From assembly GCA_937880075.1 (NCBI GenBank), contig CALFLM010000016.1, forward strand, positions 1-64,000: a stretch of DNA of 64,000 nt, read 5' to 3'. The notes beneath the pieces were generated by a model, which saw only the letters and a list, made by a program, of their open reading frames with translations, was not told the DNA's origin and did no database searches. Position 1 is the stretch's first letter. Each line of letters opens with the position of its first letter. This DNA is from an uncultured Romboutsia sp. (lineage in GTDB: Bacteria; Bacillota; Clostridia; Peptostreptococcales; Peptostreptococcaceae). Below are positions 1-7,028 of this stretch, piece by piece. The position numbers and the translations under genes are program-made.

Positions 1-76
1 CTGGACAAACTAAAAGGCTTCCATCTTCATAAGTATATTCTGAATTACATTTTGGACAATTTGGTAAATTTTCCAT
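1..76 (-). CDS. yjdM: YjdM/PhnA-type zinc-ribbon protein, N-terminal fragment
   Basis: Only the first 25 codons lie in the window; the gene runs off the left edge. The start ATG is at 74-76, with a GGAGG ribosome site at 86-90. The peptide begins [19 protein letters not shown], which matches the zinc-ribbon start of the YjdM (formerly PhnA) family, including the CPKC pair. YjdM proteins are small cytoplasmic zinc-ribbon proteins whose true role is unclear; the old alkylphosphonate label is misleading. The rest of the protein cannot be judged here. Confidence 0.75.
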   Translation of the reverse strand, partial: MENLPNCPKCNSEYTYEDGSLLVCP

Positions 77-309
77 ATTTAATTTCCTCCATCTACTGTT
101 GTTGTTCCCTATCTGTTGGGATTCTTATAGTTCTATATAATATCACATTCTTATAATATTGACAAACCCTGTCCTTATATATGTTATTCTATCTAGAATA
201 ATTCTATTATCTTATTTAGTTTAACTTTAAAAATTTATTATTGTGAATATGTATTATATTTATTAAATTATAATAACAATTAAATTTACCAATATAGTAT
301 ATATCTCAT

Positions 310-351
310 AAAAATAAGGAAAGACTAATTATCTAGCCTTCCCTTATTTTT
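310..351 (-). terminator. Rho-independent terminator of the PotD-like gene
   Basis: On the minus strand an A/T-rich stem (AAAATAAGGGAAG pairing with CTTTCCTTATTTT) overlaps the stop codon of the preceding gene and ends in a T-rich tract. Confidence 0.75.
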
Positions 352-1405
352 AATTACTTGATTTTATTTGTGTCCATGCATTGTCATATAATTTTTTAAC
401 ATCTTTAGGTAAATCAACATATATTTCGCATCTATCCATTATCTCTTTTGGCATATATGCATTAGGATTATTTCTAACTTCCTCTGGTTGTTCTAATCTT
501 GCTTGTTTGTTCGGAGTTGTATAACCTATTTCATCAGCTATTCTCAATGCACTTTCTTTATCACTTACAAAGTTTATGAATTTTTCAGCTCCTGAAACAT
601 TTTTGGCATTATGAGGTATACATAAGCTATCAATCCAGAAATTTGCACCTTCTTTAGGTACTACATAAGTTAAATTAGGATATTCATCTTGAAGGTTTAG
701 TCCTTCTCCAGACCAAATCACATTTATATCAGATTCTCCTGCTGGAATCATAGTTGTTCCATTATCTACTCCATATACTGGATCTACTAATTTTCTTTGC
801 TTTAATAATAATTCTTTAGCTTCTTCGATTTCTTTTGGGTTCTCTGAGTTTAAAGAATATCCAAGCTTCTTTAAAGCTACTCCTATAGTGTCTCTATAAG
901 TATCAAACATAAAGATTTTATTTTTATATTTTTCATCCCATAATATATCCCAACTATCTACTTCTTCTTTTACTACATCTTTATTATATATAAGTCCTAC
1001 TGTTCCAAACATATAAGGCACTGAATATTTATTGCCTGGATCTATATCTAAGTTTAAGTAATCTTCATCCATCTGAGATATATTAGGTATGTTATCTTTG
1101 TTTAATTCTTGAACAAGGTTATTTTTAATCATCCTTGGCATTAAAGCATCAGATACTAAAATAACATCATATTTAACTCCTGAATTACTAACTTTTTGGT
1201 ACATAGTTTCCATGTCATCAAAAGTTTCAACATTAACTTTTATACCATATTGTTTCTCAAATTCTTTTATAGTCTCTTCATCTATATTTTCTCCATAGTT
1301 AAAAAAACTTATTTCTTCAGAATAATTTTTATTACATCCTACAAAAGATGTTCCAATTATTATGACACAAATTGATAAAAGTAATAATTTAAATGATCTT
1401 TTCAT
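350..1405 (-). CDS. potD: PotD-like spermidine/putrescine-binding lipoprotein
   Basis: 351 residues, the usual length for PotD. The signal peptide ends in a lipobox, VGC, with Cys24 the likely lipidated residue. The mature part has the periplasmic-binding fold signature of the PotD/PotF family (FFNYGENIDEETIKEFEKQYG; SVPYMFGTVGLIYNKDVV; WDILWDEKYKNKI). The expected role is to capture polyamines at the outer face of the membrane and pass them to a PotABC transporter. Oddly, no potA, potB or potC lies next to it: the upstream neighbour is a PepSY protein 329 bp away, behind its own terminator. It is therefore an orphan binding protein, or its transporter lies elsewhere. Family call is firm; the substrate is inferred. 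Confidence 0.85.
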   Translation of the reverse strand: MKRSFKLLLLSICVIIIGTSFVGCNKNYSEEISFFNYGENIDEETIKEFEKQYGIKVNVETFDDMETMYQKVSNSGVKYDVILVSDALMPRMIKNNLVQELNKDNIPNISQMDEDYLNLDIDPGNKYSVPYMFGTVGLIYNKDVVKEEVDSWDILWDEKYKNKIFMFDTYRDTIGVALKKLGYSLNSENPKEIEEAKELLLKQRKLVDPVYGVDNGTTMIPAGESDINVIWSGEGLNLQDEYPNLTYVVPKEGANFWIDSLCIPHNAKNVSGAEKFINFVSDKESALRIADEIGYTTPNKQARLEQPEEVRNNPNAYMPKEIMDRCEIYVDLPKDVKKLYDNAWTQIKSSN

Positions 1406-1655
1406 ATTATAATTCCTTCCATTTTTATATAATTATTCTAATACCCTAATACCCTAAACTAAAAATAATCAATCTATTTTTCTATAATTTTTGAAATTTA
1501 ACAATAAATTTATATATATATGGATATTAGAACTATTATAAAATAAGAGTATAAATATTATAAATAAGATTTTATTTGTATAATAATTTATAACATTGAA
1601 TATAATATGTAAAAATAAGTTGTAAATTTATTTATTATTTCTATTTAGAAATAAT

Positions 1656-1698
1656 AAACCTCATAAATATATTAAATGTTATATACTTATGAGGTCTT
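1656..1698 (-). terminator. Terminator after the triple-PepSY gene
   Basis: Minus-strand inverted repeat GACCTCATAAGTATAT / ATATATTTATGAGGTTT followed by a T-rich stretch, 35 bp past the stop of the PepSY gene. The rest of 1406-1733 is AT-rich sequence in which I see only the likely promoter region of the PotD-like gene. Confidence 0.7.
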
Positions 1699-1733
1699 AA
1701 TTAGTTATAAAATATTTCAATTTTATTTAAAAT

Positions 1734-2756
1734 TTAGTCATCGTATCTGTCATCATAATCATCATCATCATATCTATCATCGTAATCATCGTCATAGTCA
1801 TATCTGTCATCATCATATGGTTCTATACGCTCTTTACTAAACTCTATTATTCCACCTGTTAATGCATTTACTGATATATCGTATTCATAACCATCTTTTA
1901 TAAGCTCTGCTTCATATTCTGGTGTTGAGTCATTATCAAAGTGGAACCCTCTTATTGTAGCTCCTGGAACCTTGCTTAACATTATTGACTTAGCTTTTGA
2001 TTCTCCTATATATGTTCTATTAGTTGTGCTTCCATTATTATTTGTAGGCACATTGTTATTTACATTCGTATTATTATTTGTAGCTACATTGTTATTTGCA
2101 TTTGTATTACTATTTGTACTTGTACTGTTATTTGTTGTTGGATTATTATAATTTCTTATACGTTCTTTACTAAACTCTCTTATTTCACCTGTTACTGCAT
2201 CTACTGATATATCATACTCATAATCACCTTTTATAAGTTCTCCATCATATTCTGGTGTTGCATCATTATCAAGATAGAATTTACTTATTGTAGCTCCTGG
2301 TACTTTATTCAGCATTATTGATTTTGCCTTTGATTCTCCTATATAAGCTTTCCTAGTTGTACTTGCATTATTATTTTGCGTAGTGCTTTGTTGTGTAGTA
2401 CTTTGTTGAGTATTTGCTGATGCATTATTTGCATTTCCATTACTATTAGGTGTAAATATAGCTTCTTTTTCAAACTTAATGATTTGTCCAGTTTTTGCAT
2501 TTACATCAACTTCATACTCGTAATTATCTTTTATTAAAGTTCCATCATATTTAGGAGTTTTATCATCTCCATCATATGAAAATTCTAAAATATTTGCTCC
2601 TGGCACCTTATTTAACATTATTGATTTTGCTACTTCTGGTGTCACTTGTTTTACATTACTTACTAAGTTTTGTGATGCATAAGATACACCAACTACTGAT
2701 AATCCAAAACCAGTTATTATTCCTACACCTAATATAAGATATTTTTTTAATACCAT
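1734..2756 (-). CDS. Membrane-anchored protein with three PepSY domains and an Asp/Tyr-rich tail
   Basis: 340 residues. An N-terminal hydrophobic segment (about 6-27) without a lipobox acts as an anchor or signal peptide. Three copies of the PepSY repeat follow (roughly 38-98, 142-200 and 255-310), each starting SIMLNKVPGA or SIMLSKVPGA and ending with a V(D/N)A(K/V/L)TG turn. They are joined by low-complexity Asn/Thr/Ser/Gln linkers. The last ~28 residues are almost entirely Asp, Tyr and Arg (DDDYDDRYDD type), an acidic tail that could bind cations. PepSY domains are thought to regulate or inhibit secreted peptidases or sense ligands; the exact role is not known. It is the last gene of an apparent PepSY-RR-HK-PepSY operon, so it is plausibly an output or sensor of that system. 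Confidence 0.8.
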   Translation of the reverse strand: MVLKKYLILGVGIITGFGLSVVGVSYASQNLVSNVKQVTPEVAKSIMLNKVPGANILEFSYDGDDKTPKYDGTLIKDNYEYEVDVNAKTGQIIKFEKEAIFTPNSNGNANNASANTQQSTTQQSTTQNNNASTTRKAYIGESKAKSIMLNKVPGATISKFYLDNDATPEYDGELIKGDYEYDISVDAVTGEIREFSKERIRNYNNPTTNNSTSTNSNTNANNNVATNNNTNVNNNVPTNNNGSTTNRTYIGESKAKSIMLSKVPGATIRGFHFDNDSTPEYEAELIKDGYEYDISVNALTGGIIEFSKERIEPYDDDRYDYDDDYDDRYDDDDYDDRYDD

Positions 2757-2869
2757 AGTTATCTTACCCTCCTATCTGTCTTATTTTTATATAAAATTAT
2801 TTCTAAATCCAATAAAAATTTGGTACTAATATTCTTAAAATTGAGTTTTTAGCTAACTTTTTTGTTATT

Positions 2870-4240
2870 CTAAAAATGTACAGTTACTTTAGTATATTTA
2901 CCTAACTCACTACTTATAAAAATCTCTCCATTGTAATTTTTAACTATTCTATTTGCAATAGATAGACCAATCCCAAAAGAATTATTATTTACTCTAGATT
3001 TATCAACTTTATAAAATCTCTTCATAACATTATTAATTTCTTCATTTGGTATACCTATGCCATTATCAATAACTTCTAGTTGCATTTTATTTGATATTTT
3101 TTTTAAATTTATTTTGATTTCTATATTATTTTTATTGTTATATTTAATTGAGTTATCAATAAATATAATTAATAGTTGTTTTAAATCATTAGAGTCAATT
3201 TTTACTTTCATATATTCATCAATATTAGTTATATAATTTACATTTGGATTTAAAATTTTATATTGCTCTATTACTTCATCAATTATTATTTGAGGTTCAA
3301 TTTCATTTAATTTTTCTAAATCTATATCAACTTTTTCTGCTCTAGATAAAGTTAACATATCATTTACTATCTTCGTTAGCCTTTCAACCTCATTCAAGCA
3401 TACATCTAACGACTTTTCTAGACGTTCTTCATCATTTTTACCCCATCTCTTAAGCATACTTAAATGTCCATTAAGTGCTGTTAGAGGTGTTTTTAACTCA
3501 TGTGAGGCATCCGCCACAAATCTACTTTGCTCATTAAACGCCTCTTCTAACTCATCCATCATTGAGTTAAACACAATATTTACTTTATCTACTTCATCAT
3601 TTAGTTCTGAAATTTCAGCTCTTTTATTAATTCCTTTTTCCTTTATTTCATTCATAGTTGTTATAAGCTTTCTAAGCCTGTTTATAAAATTTTTAGAAAC
3701 ATACATAGCTCCAACGCCACTTAAAACTAAACCTAGAATTGAGGTGAATACTAAAATTGGCAAAGAATTAGTAATAAATTCATCAAATATATCATCTTCT
3801 CTAATTATTTGTATTGTATATTTGGAATCACCTATTTCTAGTGGTCCTGTTATCAAATTATATATTTCAAAATCAAAAATTTTAAGTTTTGTTTCAATAT
3901 CTTGATCTACATAATCTAGTTTAATACCTCTCCATATTTCTGACTGAGATTCATAATAAACTCTATCTGATGAATAAATTCTAATATATTCATCATTCTC
4001 ACCTTGGCTTAAATTTTGTAGATATTCATAGAATCCTTTTTCTGAAAATTCTATATTGATATTTTGAGATAAGTTTACTACCTCTTCATATCTATCTTTT
4101 AGTAGATTTCTTTCATATTCATCTGTAAACATCCAAAATGTGACTAATTGACTAACTGTATATATAATTAAAATTAAAATAATTATAAAAAAAGAATTTC
4201 TTGTAATTTCTAAAAATATTGGTATTTTTTTAGTCTTCAT
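2870..4240 (-). CDS. Sensor histidine kinase (HAMP-HisKA-HATPase)
   Basis: 456 residues. Membrane segments at about 15-37 and 159-181 enclose a ~120-residue extracellular sensor region. A HAMP linker (~182-235), a HisKA dimerisation domain with phospho-acceptor His247 (ADASHELKTPL) and a HATPase domain follow. The ATPase domain shows the N box (FIDNSIKYNNKNN), G1 box (VIDNGIGIP) and G2 box (FGIGLSIANRIV). It should autophosphorylate and pass phosphate to the response regulator encoded 2 bp upstream. The signal is unknown; the flanking PepSY genes suggest envelope-protein or peptidase-related control. Strong family call. Confidence 0.93.
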   Translation of the reverse strand: MKTKKIPIFLEITRNSFFIIILILIIYTVSQLVTFWMFTDEYERNLLKDRYEEVVNLSQNINIEFSEKGFYEYLQNLSQGENDEYIRIYSSDRVYYESQSEIWRGIKLDYVDQDIETKLKIFDFEIYNLITGPLEIGDSKYTIQIIREDDIFDEFITNSLPILVFTSILGLVLSGVGAMYVSKNFINRLRKLITTMNEIKEKGINKRAEISELNDEVDKVNIVFNSMMDELEEAFNEQSRFVADASHELKTPLTALNGHLSMLKRWGKNDEERLEKSLDVCLNEVERLTKIVNDMLTLSRAEKVDIDLEKLNEIEPQIIIDEVIEQYKILNPNVNYITNIDEYMKVKIDSNDLKQLLIIFIDNSIKYNNKNNIEIKINLKKISNKMQLEVIDNGIGIPNEEINNVMKRFYKVDKSRVNNNSFGIGLSIANRIVKNYNGEIFISSELGKYTKVTVHF

Positions 4241-4242
4241 GC

Positions 4243-4920
4243 CTAGCTCCTCATGATATAGCCAACTGATCTAACTGTCTGAATATATTCTTCCTTATTT
4301 CTATTATCTAACTTTGATCTTAAGTACCTAATATATACATCTGTAACATTAGTTTCTGGCTCATACCCATAACCCCATATTTTTTCTAGTAATTCTTCTC
4401 TTGTAACTACTTTGTCCTTATTATCTATTAATATAATTAATAACTCATACTCTTTATTGGTTAAGTTTATCTCATTATTATTTTTTTTAACTATCCTTGA
4501 GCTTCTATCAATTACAATATCCTTAAACTTAACTATAGAATTATTTAGATTATCTTGTCTTCTAAAAACTACTTCAATACGTGCAAGTAATTCTTCTATA
4601 GCAAAAGGCTTAGGTATGTAATCATCTGCTCCAATCTGAAGACCATTGACCTTATCCATTACACTGTCTCTCGCACTAAGCATTATTATTGGAGTGATTT
4701 TTACTCTTTTTATTCTTCTACATATTTCAAATCCATTCATTGAAGGAAGCATAATATCTAATATTATAAGATCGTATTCATTTTTTAGGGCTTCTTCTAG
4801 ACCTTCTCTTCCATCTTCTTTAATACAAATACTATATCCCTCGTATTCTAGTTCTCCCTTTATAAAATCCGAAATACTATTTTCGTCCTCAACCATTAAT
4901 ATTCTCTTCACTATGATCAC
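4243..4920 (-). CDS. OmpR/PhoB-family response regulator
   Basis: 225 residues: a receiver domain with the acidic pair Glu11/Asp12, phospho-acceptor Asp55 (LIILDIMLPS) and Lys in DDYIPKPF, then a C-terminal winged-helix DNA-binding domain ending RYLRSKLDNRNKEEYIQTVRS. It lies 2 bp before the histidine kinase gene, so the two form a cognate pair. Upstream, 45 bp away, is the small PepSY gene. The likely targets are the operon itself and envelope genes (inference). Confidence 0.95.
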   Translation of the reverse strand: MIIVKRILMVEDENSISDFIKGELEYEGYSICIKEDGREGLEEALKNEYDLIILDIMLPSMNGFEICRRIKRVKITPIIMLSARDSVMDKVNGLQIGADDYIPKPFAIEELLARIEVVFRRQDNLNNSIVKFKDIVIDRSSRIVKKNNNEINLTNKEYELLIILIDNKDKVVTREELLEKIWGYGYEPETNVTDVYIRYLRSKLDNRNKEEYIQTVRSVGYIMRS

Positions 4921-4965
4921 TCCTTTATAATTTACTACTTATGCGTAATTATATTTTTATACTAT

Positions 4966-5313
4966 TTAATCATAATAATTATCTAATTCCGTAACAGCAC
5001 CTAAATTTGTATCTACTGTAACTTCTCTAAGAATGTTATTTTCATCTTTTATTTTAAATTCGTACTCAAAACTACAAGTATCTAATTCGAATTTTTTCTT
5101 AACTCTTAATACATCTCCTTTAACTACTCCAAGCGCTATCTCTTTAGCCTGTTTAGTTGTATAATTAATATTAGACTTGGCTTTATTATATACTAGTGTA
5201 GCTCCTATTGCACCTAATCCAGCTACCGAAAATACACATATCGAAGTTGTTATTATTAATTTTTTCTTGTTTTTATTTATTATTTCCATTATTTTTTCTA
5301 TATAATTATTCAT
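4966..5313 (-). CDS. Small membrane-anchored PepSY protein
   Basis: 115 residues. Short basic N-terminus, one transmembrane segment (about 18-38, LIITTSICVFSVAGLGAIGA) and a single PepSY domain (about 52-112, starting YTTKQAKEIALGVVKGDVL). First gene of the PepSY-RR-HK-PepSY operon, which suggests that PepSY proteins bracket the two-component system as sensor accessory or output. Related to the individual repeats of the 340-residue protein at the other end of the operon. Confidence 0.8.
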   Translation of the reverse strand: MNNYIEKIMEIINKNKKKLIITTSICVFSVAGLGAIGATLVYNKAKSNINYTTKQAKEIALGVVKGDVLRVKKKFELDTCSFEYEFKIKDENNILREVTVDTNLGAVTELDNYYD

Positions 5314-5533
5314 TTTAATTTCTCCTTACGTCTATCTTTAATCTAATTATATAATATAAACTACTATTTTTCATAAATACAAAATTAGAATTAAATTAAA
5401 ATTTTTTAATCTTTTTGTATGATTCAGCTTATTAATGTCTGCGATATATCGATTTTAAATCTATTACATAAAAAAATAAAATTTTTCATATACTTTTTGT
5501 ATTTTTCTATAAAAGTTTTTAAACCCCTTATTT

Positions 5534-5610
5534 AAAAATAAAATAAACTAGATGAAGTATTTACCTCATCTAGTTTTATCAAAGCTATAATATATATTTA
5601 AAGTTAGTTT
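5534..5610 (-). terminator. DegV-gene terminator built from a dispersed hairpin repeat
   Basis: Minus-strand stem AAACTAGATGAGG / CTTCATCTAGTTT followed by ATTTTATTTTT, downstream of the degV-family stop. The same sequence family, including its downstream AT-rich tail, recurs as the terminator at 32493-32570; a half copy lies at 10043-10080. Apart from this hairpin, 5314-5694 holds only the probable promoter region of the two-component operon. Confidence 0.75.
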
Positions 5611-5694
5611 TAGTTTCAATTTGTTTCATAAAATATCTTACATTATTTAATTTATTTTTTATTATTTATTGAGCTATTATCTAATAGAGCTTTA

Positions 5695-6546
5695 TTATAA
5701 AACACTTACTAAAATAGCGCCTTCACCAGTATAAGCCCCCATTGTAGCACCTATTTCAACTATATGTACACTTTCAAAGCTATTATCTTTTACAATTATA
5801 TCTTTCATAAATATAGCGTTGTGTAAACAATTAGCATGTCCAATAAACAATGACTTTTTACTAGTATCAATATTTTTACTATGTATTAATTCTTTAATTT
5901 TTTCAAGTGCATTATCATACCCTTTAACTCTAAGTATAGGATTGATCTTATGATTTCCTACCTCTAAAATCACTTTCATATCCAATGCATCTGCTATTTT
6001 ACCAGTCAATGAATTTACTTTTCCACCTTTTATAGTATTTTCTAAAGTATCTAACACACCATAAAATACTATTTTCTTTTTAATATTTTCTAAAATATCT
6101 ACTATGTCTTCAAAACTTCTTTCTGTTTCTATTAATCTAGCAGCTATAACTGCTAATTGTCCTTGACCAACAGATCCTACCTCTGAATCTATTACAGCAA
6201 TCTTTCCTATTTTATTATTTTCTTCACACATAAGTTTTGCTAAACTTGCCGTAGCATATGTATGCGATAATTTTGAAGATATAGTTATTACTATTAAATC
6301 TTGAATTTCTTCTTTGTTTCCTTCTTCATAACTTTCTAAAAATTTTTCTTCTGATGGATGTGAAGTTTTTGGAAGCTCATTAGATAATGACATTTTCTTA
6401 TAAAACACACTATTTTTCATACTTCTATCAACAAACGTTTCATCACCAATATGAATATTTAAAGGTACTACTGTAATTCCATATTTTTTAACTAGTGCTG
6501 TACTTAAATCACACGCACTATCTGTAATCACTTTAATTTTTGCCAT
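5695..6546 (-). CDS. DegV family fatty-acid-binding protein
   Basis: 283 residues, full length. N-terminal MAKIKVITDSACDLS and the TSHPSEEKFLESYEE segment are typical of DegV proteins, which bind a fatty acid in a deep pocket (FakB relatives deliver host fatty acids to the FakA kinase). No fakA-like gene is nearby, so the partner must lie elsewhere. Monocistronic: its own terminator lies downstream and a MITE-like repeat sits just upstream of its promoter side. Function beyond lipid binding is inferred. Confidence 0.88.
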   Translation of the reverse strand: MAKIKVITDSACDLSTALVKKYGITVVPLNIHIGDETFVDRSMKNSVFYKKMSLSNELPKTSHPSEEKFLESYEEGNKEEIQDLIVITISSKLSHTYATASLAKLMCEENNKIGKIAVIDSEVGSVGQGQLAVIAARLIETERSFEDIVDILENIKKKIVFYGVLDTLENTIKGGKVNSLTGKIADALDMKVILEVGNHKINPILRVKGYDNALEKIKELIHSKNIDTSKKSLFIGHANCLHNAIFMKDIIVKDNSFESVHIVEIGATMGAYTGEGAILVSVL

Positions 6547-6575
6547 AATTTATTCTCCTTTTATATAAAACATTA

Positions 6576-6693
6576 ATATATATGTTCTAATAATAATTAT
6601 ACATTATAAAATAAATTTATTATTTATTGTATTTTTGAACAATACAAAATAATAAATTTACCTAATGAAGTATTTTAATTAAAACATATATAT
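6576..6693 (+). repeat. MITE-like repeat, copy A
   Basis: About 118 bp. The outer ends are imperfect inverted repeats (ATATATATGTTCTAAT / ATTAAAACATATATAT) and the centre folds as a TTGTATT-loop-AATACAA hairpin. Three more copies occur at 13895-14010, 50454-50571 and 53301-53417; this copy is in the same orientation as the one at 50454. It lies 30 bp upstream of the degV-family start. The rest of 6694-7028 holds no gene. Confidence 0.8.
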
Positions 6694-6977
6694 TACATAT
6701 CTAACTTCTATATTTTCCATAATCTTTTATTTAACATGTATTATTTAATTTATTTAAATAATTATACATAATAATATATACTATTTATAGACTTCATTTT
6801 TTCAAAAATTCTGTTTTATATTGTATACGTTAATTGTAAATTTAACTTAAGTAAAAAAATCTATAAGTTTAGTAAAATCATAGTTATTATTATCTATGAT
6901 ATGCTTATATTTTCAACAAAAGCTCGCTCTGTTACAACTACAAAGAAACATACTTAAATAATCTAAGTATAAATATA

Positions 6978-7016
6978 AAAAAACTGTTACGAATATTAAT
7001 TCTGTAACAGCTTTTT
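6978..7016 (-). terminator. Terminator of the 959-residue surface protein gene
   Basis: Minus-strand stem AAGCTGTTAC / GTAACAGTTT with a 13-nt loop, followed by a run of seven T. It starts about 13 bp after the stop codon. Confidence 0.85.
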
Positions 7017-7028
7017 AATTTTTATATT

